Assembly (NCBI RefSeq): GCF_001700965.1
Contig: NZ_CP016756.1
Span: 806,001 to 870,000, forward strand
DNA length: 64,000 nt
Reading direction: 5' to 3'
Source of the DNA: Stenotrophomonas nitritireducens
Lineage (GTDB): Bacteria; Pseudomonadota; Gammaproteobacteria; Xanthomonadales; Xanthomonadaceae
The translations under genes were made by a program, and so were the position numbers. Each line of letters starts with the position of its first letter. Position 1 is the first letter of the stretch. Shown here in pieces: positions 26,319 through 35,714 of the stretch. The notes beneath the pieces were generated by a model. The model had not been told where the DNA came from and ran no database searches. It saw only the letters and a list, made by a program, of their open reading frames with translations.

Positions 26319-26939
26319 ATGTCTCCCATCACAACACCCGTGGGCCTGTCGCTTCCACCCGAGGACAGCTCCTGTGCCATCGACGTATTGGCAGCTGCGC
26401 TCGATCAGCGCGACAGCTACACCGACCACCATTGCGATCGCGTCTCCCAGCTTGCCCAGGCCATGGGCCAGCGCTGCGAACTGTCCGAGGAACGCATCGG
26501 CCACCTCGTGCTCGCCGCGCGCTTCCACGATGTCGGCAAGATCGGCGTCCGTGACGAAGTACTGCTCTATCCGGGCAAGCTGGACGAGGACAAGATGGAC
26601 GTGATGCGATCGCATCCGGAACGTGGCGCGCGCCTGTTCGCCACGACCGGCCGCAGCGATGCCAAGGCCGTCGCCACCCTGATCCGTCACCATCACGAAG
26701 CCTGGGACGGCAGCGGCTATCCACACGGCCTGCAGGGCGAAGACATCCCGCTGGAATCACGCATCCTGACCATCGTCGACAGTTTCGATGCGATGACGTC
26801 GCACCGACCCTATCGCGATGCGATGGCCACCCAGCGTGCCGTCGAGATCCTCGCCAATGATCGCGGCCGGTTGATCGACCGTCGCTTGTTCAGCGAATTC
26901 ATGGGCCTGCTGCGCGGCGATCCTGCACCGGTGGCCTGA
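26319..26939 (+). CDS. HD-GYP domain protein, probable c-di-GMP phosphodiesterase
   Basis: A 206-residue protein consisting essentially of one HD-GYP domain. The metal site shows FHDVGKIGV (HD) and the later HHHEAWDGSGYPHGL holds the GYP signature; DSFDAMTSHRPYR follows, as in RpfG. There is no receiver or sensor domain. It probably hydrolyses cyclic di-GMP in the cytoplasm. The ATG at 26319 was preferred over an upstream TTG in the same frame. Confidence 0.85.
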   Translation: MSPITTPVGLSLPPEDSSCAIDVLAAALDQRDSYTDHHCDRVSQLAQAMGQRCELSEERIGHLVLAARFHDVGKIGVRDEVLLYPGKLDEDKMDVMRSHPERGARLFATTGRSDAKAVATLIRHHHEAWDGSGYPHGLQGEDIPLESRILTIVDSFDAMTSHRPYRDAMATQRAVEILANDRGRLIDRRLFSEFMGLLRGDPAPVA

Positions 26940-26953
26940 GCCGCCAGCGGTGC

Positions 26954-27475
26954 CTACTGCCCGGTGCGCCGCACCGGCACGCCGGCCGCAAGACAGAACG
27001 CACTACCTGCGGCCAGGCCAAACAGAACGCCCACCGGCACACAGAACACCGCGAGGCCAATGCCTCGGCCCAGCAGAAACATATCCAGCGTACCGACATC
27101 AGAACGCAGCGCCATCTGCCCAATTCGTACCGTCTGCACCAACAGCAAGATTGCGCCCAGCACAGCTGCACCGAAACACACCGGCCGCCATCGGAGCCGC
27201 CCGCGCCACCGCAGCAACAGTACCCAAGGAATCGTCAATGCCGACGTAAGCAAAGCAGCGTTGCGGAGTTCGATGATGATGCCTTCAAACCTCCAAACAG
27301 CGTAGAGATTAGGTCTGAATTCAAAAATATAGCCCACGATCAGCAACAGCGAAGCCATCAACGGTGCCACCAAGCATGCCAGCATGCCCAACCACAGCGG
27401 GCGCCAATGCCCACGCGCTGGCAGTACCCGATCCGGAATCGGACTGGAACTGGCGCTGTAAGGATTGATAGTCAC
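26954..27475 (-). CDS. Small membrane protein of unknown function
   Basis: A 173-residue protein with a GTG start and about four hydrophobic segments (near 28-48, 70-88, 100-118 and 140-165). It has no signature I recognise. Its stop is 15 nt from the convergent HD-GYP gene. The 76 nt between it and the upstream PLD gene leave co-transcription open. Confidence 0.6.
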   Translation of the reverse strand: MTINPYSASSSPIPDRVLPARGHWRPLWLGMLACLVAPLMASLLLIVGYIFEFRPNLYAVWRFEGIIIELRNAALLTSALTIPWVLLLRWRGRLRWRPVCFGAAVLGAILLLVQTVRIGQMALRSDVGTLDMFLLGRGIGLAVFCVPVGVLFGLAAGSAFCLAAGVPVRRTGQ

Positions 27476-27551
27476 ATGCTTCCCTGCACGACAGCGGATG
27501 ATTCCGCAGAGCTGGCATGCTACCTGCCCTTGCCGCCGCTGCGAAGCGGCC

Positions 27552-29048
27552 TCACAACACCGGCGACATCATCGCTATCGCGTTCTGTAGTAATCGCGTT
27601 GGCAGCGGCCAGGCCAGCACCTGCTCCAGCAGTACCGGCTCGGATACAGACAGATAGGCTTGCTGACGCCGCATGATGTGTGCGGTCACCGCGGCGTCGG
27701 CGATCAACAGATTGTTCTCGAAATTGAGCTCAAGGCTACGCCGGTCCATGTTGGCCGAGCCTATCAAGGCGATTTCGCCATCCACGGTCAGCGATTTGGC
27801 GTGCAGCAGGCCCAACGGGTATTCGTGGATCTCCACGCCGGATTGCAGCAGATCGGCGTAGCTGCTGCGGCTGCTCTGCGCCACCAGCCAGGAATCGTTG
27901 CGCTTGGGCAGGATCAGCCGCGTGCGCACGCCACGCCGCGGTGCCGCACAGAGTGCACGTAGCAATGCTTCGTCAGGCACGAAGTACGGCGTGCTTATCA
28001 CCAGCTCGCTTCGCGCGGCATAGATGCAGGCCACGAACATGTCGGCCATCGCATTGGTGCGGGTAACCGGGCCGGTTTCAAATGCCATCGCCACGCAGCC
28101 ATCGTCGAAATGCCGCGCAGGCGCGGCGTCGGCATATCCCTGCAACGCCCGCTCGCCGGTTTCGGGAATCCAGCCACTGAGGAACAGCCGCTGGATCTGC
28201 GCCACCACCGGGCCTTCGCAGCGCAGCAGCAGATCAATCCACGGCGCGTAGCGCGGCTTCACCCGGAACTCGGGATCGGCGCAGTTCTGGCTGCCGCAAT
28301 ACGCAGTGCGATTGTCGATGACCACGATCTTGCGGTGATCACGCAGATCCATGCGGCTGAAGGCCATGTGCTGCAGCCGGGTCAGATCATCCAGGGTGCG
28401 CAATAGTGTGACCCCGGCCTGCTGCAGCTGTGCCCAGCGCGGGCTGCTACTGAATGCCCGCGAGCCCAACGCATCCACCATCACCCTGCAGGCCACACCG
28501 CGCCGCGCTGCAGCGGCAACCGCATCGGCAACGCGGCCACCGACGCCATCATCCAGCCAGATGTAGAACGCGATATGCACGCTTTCCTGCGCCTGCTCGA
28601 TGTCCTGCAACAGATGCTCCATGGCCGCGCGGCAATCCTCGGTTGGAGCCAGTGCCTGCGGCTGTGCGGCGCCCAGCAGCACGATCCGGTTGCCCGATAG
28701 TGGGCTGAATCCATTGATCGATTGGGCCAGCGCGAACAAGGACACAGCCTGGCCAGCAACCTGCGTACCGCCACTGACCTGCGCATCACCCAGCGCGGAC
28801 AGGCTGCGTACGGTCTGCCGCAGACGTCGTGCACGTGCCCGCCCAATGCTGGTTTCACCCAGCAGCAGGTACGCGAGCATGCCCAGCAAGGGCGCCAGCA
28901 TGATCACCGCCACCCAGGCCGCACGTGATGCGGGGGTGCGATTGGACCGGGTCAGCGCACGCGCAGCCACCAGCAGGTGCGCAATGAACACCAACACGCT
29001 CATTGCCCATTGCAGGGGTGCCTGCGGCCAGCCCATTTCAAACAACAT
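27552..29048 (-). CDS. Cardiolipin synthase-like phospholipase D family protein
   Basis: A 498-residue protein with two N-terminal membrane helices (about 12-30 and 44-63, a PLDc_N-type domain) and two complete HKD motifs: H238-x-K240-x4-D245 in DHRKIVVIDN and H416-x-K418-x4-D423 in LHAKSLTVDG. Each is followed by a GSxN motif (YCGSQN, LIGSANMD). This is the architecture of bacterial cardiolipin synthase A, which joins two phosphatidylglycerols to cardiolipin at the inner membrane. The ATG at 29048 is preceded by GGAGAGAG; a TTG further up is less likely. Confidence 0.9.
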   Translation of the reverse strand: MLFEMGWPQAPLQWAMSVLVFIAHLLVAARALTRSNRTPASRAAWVAVIMLAPLLGMLAYLLLGETSIGRARARRLRQTVRSLSALGDAQVSGGTQVAGQAVSLFALAQSINGFSPLSGNRIVLLGAAQPQALAPTEDCRAAMEHLLQDIEQAQESVHIAFYIWLDDGVGGRVADAVAAAARRGVACRVMVDALGSRAFSSSPRWAQLQQAGVTLLRTLDDLTRLQHMAFSRMDLRDHRKIVVIDNRTAYCGSQNCADPEFRVKPRYAPWIDLLLRCEGPVVAQIQRLFLSGWIPETGERALQGYADAAPARHFDDGCVAMAFETGPVTRTNAMADMFVACIYAARSELVISTPYFVPDEALLRALCAAPRRGVRTRLILPKRNDSWLVAQSSRSSYADLLQSGVEIHEYPLGLLHAKSLTVDGEIALIGSANMDRRSLELNFENNLLIADAAVTAHIMRRQQAYLSVSEPVLLEQVLAWPLPTRLLQNAIAMMSPVL

Positions 29049-29260
29049 GCGCTCTCTCCAGTTACCCAAGTGACGATGTCTGCCGTTTCAATAGCACGCT
29101 GGCCGTCCAGCCGGGATCAGCGCGCGCGCCGCGCACCAACGACGGATGAACCGTGCGCTGCGGCAAACTGGATCCGCCGCTTTTTTTCACACCTGACAAA
29201 GACGCCGCAGCGCCTGCTATGGCGGCAACGGTCGGATGCCCCGGCTGCGAGGAGTACATG

Positions 29261-29569
29261 ATGCACACAACGCTTACAGCACGAATCCTGACCGCCGCAC
29301 TACTGGCAGGCGGTGCGTGCCTGGCGCAGGCTGCCCCGCCTGCCGACACCGCTTTGCCCAGCTATGCCCAGCTGGACAAGGACAAGGACGGCATCGTGAC
29401 CATGGCCGAGATGGACGTCTATCCGCCTGGCGTCGCCGCGCGCCTGCATCACTGCGACACCGACAAGAATCATCAACTAAGTCAGCAGGAATATGCACAG
29501 TGCGCGGCCAGCGCTCATGCGCCCATGCCGGCCCACAGCATGCCGGGGCCAACACATCCGGTGCATTAA
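29261..29569 (+). CDS. Secreted EF-hand calcium-binding protein
   Basis: A 102-residue protein with a signal peptide (cleavage near LAQA/APP). Two EF-hand loops are visible, DKDKDGIVTMAE and DTDKNHQLSQQE, followed by a His/Pro/Met-rich tail. It probably binds calcium in the periplasm; the role is unknown. Two ATGs are adjacent (29258 and 29261); the second has the better distance to GAGGAG. The stop codon overlaps the convergent aminotransferase gene by 4 nt. Confidence 0.78.
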   Translation: MHTTLTARILTAALLAGGACLAQAAPPADTALPSYAQLDKDKDGIVTMAEMDVYPPGVAARLHHCDTDKNHQLSQQEYAQCAASAHAPMPAHSMPGPTHPVH

Positions 29570-30360
29570 AGCCGTACCCAGGGTGTCTGCGCCAAGGCGG
29601 TCCTGAGCAGATCAAGCAAGGCCTGCGACTGCTGCAGCCGCTGTTCACCGATGGCCGCCAACGGCCAGATACCCGAGGCATTGAACGCCACCGCACCGCT
29701 GAACCGCGACAGATCAGACAACCGTACTTCAAGCGCCAACTGCGGCTGCCCCAGCACATCCAAACCCTCCATCAGCAGGCGCTCGGCACTGCCACGCAGC
29801 GCCGGGGCCTGCGGCCAATACACCTGCACTCCGTCCCAGAACGCGAGGTTCCAGGTTGTGCCTTCGCTGATGCGTCCCTGCGCGTCGACAAACAACGCAT
29901 CGTCGAAACCCTGCTGCAAGGCCTGCCGGCGCAACTGGAACAATGGAAATGTGCCAACGTGCTTGATATGCGCCAAGTCACGCTGATACGGCACTGGCAA
30001 CACGGTGCGCGCCTGCGGCGGAATCCGGGCCGGCGCGCCAATGCCGATCAACACGTCCGCCGGTACCGCGCGTAAAGGATTGCGGAAATCGAACTGCCGC
30101 GAGAACACCGTGATGCGTACCGAGGCATCGGCTGCATCCAGCTGCAGCAATGCCTGCCGCAACCACGTCAGTACCTGGGGCGCGTCGAGTTCAACGGCAA
30201 ACAGCTCCTGCGTGCCCTGTTGCAGACGGGCCTGATGCAAAGCCCAGCCCTGCACCGCATGATCGCGGACCTGCAATGAGGTGAAGTGCCCGTAGTTGAC
30301 CAGCGCGGAGCTCAATGCGCCGGCATCGGCGAGTTGACCGTTGCAGAACAGCACCGTCAT
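29566..30360 (-). CDS. Class IV pyridoxal-phosphate aminotransferase (PabC/IlvE/Dat family)
   Basis: A 264-residue protein with fold-type IV features: the PLP-binding Lys in HIKHVGTFPLF, GRISEGTTWNLAFWDG (the conserved E-x-T/S-x-x-N segment) and a C-terminal GAVAFNASGIWPL. It could be 4-amino-4-deoxychorismate lyase (PabC) for folate synthesis or a D-amino-acid/branched-chain aminotransferase; short length favours a PabC-like enzyme. It overlaps the upstream monooxygenase gene by 4 nt (ATGA), which fixes the start at 30360. Confidence 0.8.
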   Translation of the reverse strand: MTVLFCNGQLADAGALSSALVNYGHFTSLQVRDHAVQGWALHQARLQQGTQELFAVELDAPQVLTWLRQALLQLDAADASVRITVFSRQFDFRNPLRAVPADVLIGIGAPARIPPQARTVLPVPYQRDLAHIKHVGTFPLFQLRRQALQQGFDDALFVDAQGRISEGTTWNLAFWDGVQVYWPQAPALRGSAERLLMEGLDVLGQPQLALEVRLSDLSRFSGAVAFNASGIWPLAAIGEQRLQQSQALLDLLRTALAQTPWVRL

Positions 30361-31424
30361 GGCAGCGTCTGTGCCTGTGCCCACATCGCACGCAGTATCT
30401 GCGCAGCTGGCGCGCGCTTGGCCATCCATGCCGATTGCCCTGCCCAGGCCTGCATTGCGTCCAACGTGTTGCTGGTAACGGCCTGGCGGCGCATGCCGGC
30501 GGTGAGCCCGCGTTGCACCGGATACGGCTGCGGCGCAGTTGCAGCTTCCGCTGCGCGTACATAGGCGGTTTCCAGCGCCCGCCCGAGCCGACCGCTGAAG
30601 GCGCGGGTGGCGCGGGTAGCCTCCGGTTCGGCCAATGCCAGGGCCTGTTTCCAGACTGTGGGAATATCGGATTCATCGGCAGCCAGGAACGCCGTGCCCA
30701 CCTGCACCGCGCTGGCACCGAGCATCAACGCGGCAGCCACGCCACGGCCATCGGCTATGCCACCGGCGGCAATCACCGGGATCTGCAGGTGATCGACCAC
30801 ACGCGGCAGCAACGCGAACAGACCCACCATCTGGCGTTCGGCCTGCGCCGCATCGAATGCACCGCGGTGACCGCCGGCCTCCATACCCTGCGCAACCACC
30901 GCATCGGCACCTGCGGCCTGCGCCTGCAGCGCTTCATCCAGGGTGGTGACGCAGGCAAACCAGGCAATGCCAGCCGCATGCAGGCTGTCCACCTGTGCGG
31001 GCGAGAACAGGCCCATGATGGTCGAGGCCACCGCCGGGCGTGCGGCAATCAGCGCGTCGAGCTGGGCCTGGAAATCCGCCGGGCCGGCATCGCCGGCGGC
31101 CAACGGCACCGGCGGCCCCCACTGTGCAAGAAAATCGCGGGTCGCCGCTTCGGCAGCAGGATCACGCCGTGGCGCCGGATCCGGCACCCATAGATTCACC
31201 TGCGCCGGGCCCTGCGACTGCTGGGCGAAGGCATCCATCCATTGGCTGATCTGTTCGGGCGTGGACAGCACCGCGCCCATCGCGCCCATGCTGCCGGCAT
31301 TGGCCACAGCGACCGACAATGGCAGCGGACAGGCGCCGGCCATCGGCGCCAACAGTATGGGCAGTTCAAGACCAAAGCGCTGACAGAACGCCTCGGTGCG
31401 GGCGGAGATGATCGCGTTATGCAT
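30357..31424 (-). CDS. Nitronate monooxygenase-family flavoprotein
   Basis: A 355-residue FMN TIM-barrel protein of the NMO/2-nitropropane dioxygenase family. Family motifs are LLAPMAGACPLPLSVAVANAG at the N-terminus, VVAQGMEAGGHRG around the catalytic-His region, VIAAGGIADGRGV and AVQVGTAFLAADES. It oxidises alkyl nitronates such as propionate 3-nitronate in characterised relatives. It is translationally coupled to the class IV aminotransferase gene. Confidence 0.88.
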   Translation of the reverse strand: MHNAIISARTEAFCQRFGLELPILLAPMAGACPLPLSVAVANAGSMGAMGAVLSTPEQISQWMDAFAQQSQGPAQVNLWVPDPAPRRDPAAEAATRDFLAQWGPPVPLAAGDAGPADFQAQLDALIAARPAVASTIMGLFSPAQVDSLHAAGIAWFACVTTLDEALQAQAAGADAVVAQGMEAGGHRGAFDAAQAERQMVGLFALLPRVVDHLQIPVIAAGGIADGRGVAAALMLGASAVQVGTAFLAADESDIPTVWKQALALAEPEATRATRAFSGRLGRALETAYVRAAEAATAPQPYPVQRGLTAGMRRQAVTSNTLDAMQAWAGQSAWMAKRAPAAQILRAMWAQAQTLP

Positions 31425-31457
31425 GGCGGTGACTGTGCCGCCGGGGCCGGCCCCAAC

Positions 31458-31685
31458 TCAAGCAAGCGAGAGGGCGTAGCGACGCACCAGCTGGCAGTCC
31501 AACTCTTGGTTGAAAGTGGAGTTCACATACTGGCCGTCATCGGCGGTGAAATCCACCTGCAAAAACGAGCCGCCGATGCCGGCGCCCGCTTCTTCCAGCG
31601 CAGGCGCCATTGCGGCGTCCGCGCGGGTGAGCTTGCCGCAGGCCGCATGAGCGGCGTTCTGCGGCAAGCAGCGCGCTTCACCCAA
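31458..31685 (-). other. Possible small ORF or gene remnant between ffh and the monooxygenase gene
   Basis: A 75-codon open frame with a TTG start 6 nt after the ffh stop. Its second half (QVDFTADDGQYVNSTFNQEL) looks protein-like, but there is no ribosome-binding site I trust and no recognisable family. It may be the tail of a decayed gene. Confidence 0.25.
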
Positions 31686-31691
31686 GCGCGA

Positions 31692-33071
31692 TCAACGGAA
31701 CGGCAGGCCGCCCTTGCCACCCATGGCGCCGAGCATGCCCTTCATGTTGCGCATCATGCCCTTCATGCCGCCACCGGCCAGCTTGCCCATCATCTTTTCC
31801 ATCTGCATGTACTGCTTCATCAGCTTGTTGACGTCGGCCGGCTGGGTGCCCGAGCCACGCGCGATGCGGGCACGACGCGAACCGTTGAGCAGGCCCGGGT
31901 TGCGCCGTTCCTTCTTGGTCATCGAGCCGATGATGGCGATCATGCGCGGCACTTCCTTGCTCTGGCTGACCTGCGCCTTGAGGTGCTCGGGGATCTGCCC
32001 CAAGCCCGGCAGCTTGTCCATCAGGCCACCTATGCCACCCATGTTCTGCATCTGTTCCAGCTGATCGCGCATGTCGTTCAGATCGAACTTCTTGCCCTTG
32101 GCGACCTTCTCGGCCAGCTTCTGCGCCTTGTCCTTGTCGACCTGCTGCTCGACCTGCTCCACCAGCGACAGTACGTCGCCCATGTCCAGGATGCGGCTGG
32201 CCACGCGCTCGGGATGGAACACATCCAGGCCGTCGACCTTTTCACCGGTACCGGTGAACTTGATCGGCTTGCCGGTGATGTAGCGCACGCTCAGCGCGGC
32301 ACCGCCACGGGCGTCACCGTCGGTCTTGGTCAGCACCACGCCGGTCAGCGGCAGTGCCTCGCCAAAGGCCTTGGCGGTGTTGGCCGCGTCCTGGCCGGTC
32401 ATGGCGTCGACCACGAACAGGGTTTCGGCCGGGTTGACCGCAGCGTGCAGGGCCTTGATCTCGGCCATCATCGCTTCGTCGATGGCCAGGCGGCCGGCGG
32501 TATCGACCAACAGCACGTCGGCGAACGACTTGCGTGCGTCATCGATGGCGGCGCGCACGATGTCGACCGGCTTCTGGTCCGGGCTGGACGGGAAGAACAG
32601 CACGCCGACCTGCTCGGCCAGCGTCTTCAACTGCTCGATGGCGGCCGGACGGTAAACGTCGGCGGAAACCACCATCACCTTCTTCTTGCGCTTTTCCTTC
32701 AGGTGCTTGGCCAGCTTGCCCACCGTGGTGGTCTTGCCGGCACCCTGCAGGCCTGCCATCAGGATGATGGCCGGTGCGGGCACATTGAGGTTCAGGTCGG
32801 TGGCCTGCGACCCCATCACCGCGGTCAGCTCATCGCGCACGACCTTGATCAGGGCCTGGCCCGGGGTCAGCGATTTGAGGACTTCCTGGCCGACCGCACG
32901 GACCTTGATCTTCTCGATCAGCGCCTGCACCACCGGCAGGGCCACATCAGCCTCGAGCAGGGCGATGCGCACCTCGCGGGTGGCCTCGCGGATGTTTTCC
33001 TCAGTCAGACGGCCGCGCCCACGCAGGCGCTCGATGGTGCCGGAAAGGCGCTGGGTCAGTGACTCGAACAT
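31692..33071 (-). CDS. ffh: Signal recognition particle protein Ffh
   Basis: A 459-residue SRP54 GTPase that binds signal peptides together with 4.5S RNA and targets membrane proteins to the inner membrane. It has an N domain (1 to about 90), a G domain with P-loop GLQGAGKTT (107-115), DTAGR and TKTDGDARGG, and a Met-rich M domain from about 330 ending in MMRNMKGMLGAMGGKGGLPFR. The ATG at 33071 gives the standard MFESLTQRL start. It is divergent from the CcsA-like gene, an arrangement also known for ffh and ypjD in E. coli. Confidence 0.97.
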   Translation of the reverse strand: MFESLTQRLSGTIERLRGRGRLTEENIREATREVRIALLEADVALPVVQALIEKIKVRAVGQEVLKSLTPGQALIKVVRDELTAVMGSQATDLNLNVPAPAIILMAGLQGAGKTTTVGKLAKHLKEKRKKKVMVVSADVYRPAAIEQLKTLAEQVGVLFFPSSPDQKPVDIVRAAIDDARKSFADVLLVDTAGRLAIDEAMMAEIKALHAAVNPAETLFVVDAMTGQDAANTAKAFGEALPLTGVVLTKTDGDARGGAALSVRYITGKPIKFTGTGEKVDGLDVFHPERVASRILDMGDVLSLVEQVEQQVDKDKAQKLAEKVAKGKKFDLNDMRDQLEQMQNMGGIGGLMDKLPGLGQIPEHLKAQVSQSKEVPRMIAIIGSMTKKERRNPGLLNGSRRARIARGSGTQPADVNKLMKQYMQMEKMMGKLAGGGMKGMMRNMKGMLGAMGGKGGLPFR

Positions 33072-33181
33072 GCGGCGGAACCTGCAGAAATCGTGGAAAC
33101 AGAGGTGGCAAGTATAACGGCCAGCCGCCATCGCCGCCGGTTCACGTCGCCAGCAGCGGGCCTGTATGCGAAACTGCATCG

Positions 33182-33973
33182 ATGACAATCGTTCTCATCG
33201 CCGCCGCACTCTATCTGGTGTCCACCGCCCTGCTGGTCCGTGGGCTGGCTGGGGACGGCAGCCCACCGCCGCGCAACTGGCTGCCAACGGCCATCGGCGC
33301 GGTGCTGCTGCACGCCGGCTACCACCTGCTGGTGGCGCTGAAAACCGCTGGCGGCCCGGACATGCACTTCTTCGCGGCGCTGTCGCTGGTGGGGTTGGGC
33401 ATGGCGGCATTGACCGCCGTGGTCGGCGCACGTGGGCGGATGTCAGCGCTGGGCGTTGTGGTGTTCCCGATGGCGGCGATTCTGCTGCTGGCCTACCACG
33501 GCTACGGCCATGCGCCGAGCAAGCTGCTCGGCTGGCGGCTGGCAACCCACGCCTGGCTGGCCCTGCTGGCCTACGCAACGCTGAGCGTGGCGGCCTTGCT
33601 GGCAATCATGCTGTGGCTGCAGGAGCGGGCCTTGCGCCGGCGCGATTTCCGCCCCTGGTTGCGCGCCCTGCCGCCGCTGTCCGACCTGGAAACCCTGCTG
33701 TTCCGTACCATCACGGTCGGCTTCTGCCTGCTGACCCTGACCCTGCTGACCGGCGTGCTGTTCGTCGACAACCTGCTGGCGCAGAAGCTGGTGCACAAAA
33801 CCGTGCTCAGCGTGCTGTCGTGGATCGTGTTCGGCACCTTGCTGATCGGCCGCCGCCGTTACGGCTGGCGCGGCAGCAAGGCCGTGCACTGGACCCTGAC
33901 CGCGATGGCATTGCTGCTGCTGGCCTTCTTCGGCAGCCAGTTCGTGATCGAGCTGGTGCTGGGCCGCGGTTGA
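33182..33973 (+). CDS. CcsA/YpjD-family inner-membrane protein
   Basis: A 263-residue protein with about eight membrane segments, matching the cytochrome c assembly (CcsA/CcmC/YpjD) family. The central region shows LHAGYHL, the loop LAYHGYGHAPSKLLGWRLATHAWLALLAYA and, near the end, VHKTVLSVLSWIVFGTLLIGR, where His residues would bind haem in CcsA. Its place next to ffh matches E. coli ypjD. Whether it handles haem or metals here is unknown. Confidence 0.82.
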   Translation: MTIVLIAAALYLVSTALLVRGLAGDGSPPPRNWLPTAIGAVLLHAGYHLLVALKTAGGPDMHFFAALSLVGLGMAALTAVVGARGRMSALGVVVFPMAAILLLAYHGYGHAPSKLLGWRLATHAWLALLAYATLSVAALLAIMLWLQERALRRRDFRPWLRALPPLSDLETLLFRTITVGFCLLTLTLLTGVLFVDNLLAQKLVHKTVLSVLSWIVFGTLLIGRRRYGWRGSKAVHWTLTAMALLLLAFFGSQFVIELVLGRG

Positions 33974-33977
33974 GCCT

Positions 33978-34193
33978 GTAGTGCCGAGCCATGCTCGGCA
34001 GGCGCATTACCAACAAAACCACTTGTAGGAGCGGCATAAGCCGCGAAGCCGGTAATCGCTCCGATCCGAAGATGGGTGCAGTTTCATCGCTGCGAGCTTC
34101 GCGGCTTATGCCGCTCCTACAAATGCCAGCGCAGAATGCTGGCCGGTTAAGGCATTGCTGGGGAAGCCTCTGCCGAGCATGGCTCGGCACTAC
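33978..34193. repeat. Composite SMAG/REP module, copy 1 (MITE-like)
   Basis: A forward SMAG hairpin (33978-34000) and a reverse one (34171-34193) bound the module. Inside lie a forward (34024-34049) and a reverse (34096-34121) GTAGGAGCGGC-type hairpin. The layout equals copies 2 and 3 at 37816-38261. Confidence 0.8.
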
Positions 34194-34199
34194 AGGGCT

Positions 34200-35582
34200 T
34201 CACTCCATCGCGGCTTCCAGGGCCTGCGACAGCCGCTCCACTGCGATCACTTCCATGCCTTTCACCGCGCCGGCCTTGGGTGCATTGGCCTTGGGCACGA
34301 TCGCGCGCTTGAAACCATGCGTTGCGGCTTCGCGCAGGCGGTCCTCGCCATTCGGCACCGGCCGGATCTCGCCGGACAAGCCCACTTCGCCAAAGGCAAT
34401 GGTCTTTTCCGCCAAGGGCCGGTCCTGCAGCGAGGACAGCACCGCCAGCAGCACTGGCAGATCCACCGCGGTTTCCTGCACGCGGATGCCACCAACCACG
34501 TTGACGAACACGTCCTGGTCGCCGACCAGCACACCACCATGGCGGTGCAGCACCGCCAGCAGCATCGCCAAGCGGTTCTGTTCCAGGCCCACCGCCACCC
34601 GCCGTGGATTGGACAGCGGCGAGGAATCGACCAGCGCCTGCACTTCCACCAACAACGGGCGGGTGCCTTCGCGGGTCACCATCACGCAGCTGCCGGGCTG
34701 GCGGGTGCTGCCACCGGACAGGAAGATTGCCGATGGATTGGGGACTTCCTTCAGCCCCTTCTCGCCCATCGCGAACACGCCCAGCTCATTGACCGCACCA
34801 AAGCGGTTCTTGAACGCGCGCAGGATGCGGAAGCGGCTGCCGCTTTCACCTTCGAAATACAGCACCGCATCGACCATGTGCTCCAGCACACGCGGGCCGG
34901 CGATGCCGCCTTCTTTGGTGACGTGGCCGACCAGGAACACGGCGGTACCGGTTTCCTTGGCAAAGCGCACCAGCCGCGCCGCACTCTCACGCACCTGGCT
35001 GACCGAGCCCGGCGCGGCGGTCAGCGCCTCGGTCCACAGGGTCTGCACCGAGTCGGCGACGATCAACTTGGGCTTCGACTTCATCGCATGCTGCAGGATG
35101 TTTTCGACGCCGGTTTCGGCCAGCGCGTTGATGCCTTCCAGTGGCAGATCCAAGCGCACCGCGCGGCCGGCCACCTGCGAAAGCGACTCCTCACCGGTGA
35201 CGTACAGCACCGGCAGCGTGCCGGCCATCTTGGCCACGGCCTGCAGCAGCAAGGTGGATTTGCCGATACCCGGATCACCGCCGACCAGCACCACCGCACC
35301 TTCCACCAGGCCGCCACCCAGCACCCGGTCAAACTCGCCGATGCCGGTGGATACGCGCAGATGTTCGGTCTGCTGCACGTCCTTCAGTGCGGTGATCTGG
35401 GGCGCTTCCACCTTGCCGGCCCAACCGCTGCGGCGCGACGCCGGCGCCTTTGCGGCAGCCGCGGTTTCCAGCACGATCTCACTGAGCACGTTCCAAACGC
35501 CGCACTCGGTACACTGCCCCTGCCACTTGCTGTACTCGGCGCCGCATTCACTGCAGACGTAGGCGCTGCGGGTCTTGGCCAT
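34200..35582 (-). CDS. radA: DNA repair protein RadA
   Basis: A 460-residue RecA-like ATPase that promotes branch migration in recombination repair. It has an N-terminal zinc finger (C10-x2-C13 ... C24-x2-C27), Walker A GGDPGIGKST (101-110), the RadA-specific KNRFG motif and a C-terminal Lon-like domain (PVLLAVLSSLQDRPL ... GEVGLSGEIRPV). The start at 35582 gives MAKTRSAYVCSECGAEYSKW; the open frame continues upstream but overlaps the divergent MHYT gene and is not coding. Confidence 0.96.
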   Translation of the reverse strand: MAKTRSAYVCSECGAEYSKWQGQCTECGVWNVLSEIVLETAAAAKAPASRRSGWAGKVEAPQITALKDVQQTEHLRVSTGIGEFDRVLGGGLVEGAVVLVGGDPGIGKSTLLLQAVAKMAGTLPVLYVTGEESLSQVAGRAVRLDLPLEGINALAETGVENILQHAMKSKPKLIVADSVQTLWTEALTAAPGSVSQVRESAARLVRFAKETGTAVFLVGHVTKEGGIAGPRVLEHMVDAVLYFEGESGSRFRILRAFKNRFGAVNELGVFAMGEKGLKEVPNPSAIFLSGGSTRQPGSCVMVTREGTRPLLVEVQALVDSSPLSNPRRVAVGLEQNRLAMLLAVLHRHGGVLVGDQDVFVNVVGGIRVQETAVDLPVLLAVLSSLQDRPLAEKTIAFGEVGLSGEIRPVPNGEDRLREAATHGFKRAIVPKANAPKAGAVKGMEVIAVERLSQALEAAME

Positions 35583-35714
35583 GGAAATTCCTATCTGCGT
35601 TAGCGACGCAGGATAGCCCACCGATGTCGCAAAGGCTGCGACAGCTAAAGTCCCTGCCGCCGCTGCCGCTATGCAAGCGGGGCTTTGCCCCGTCTCGACG
35701 TTCCAGGAAATCGC

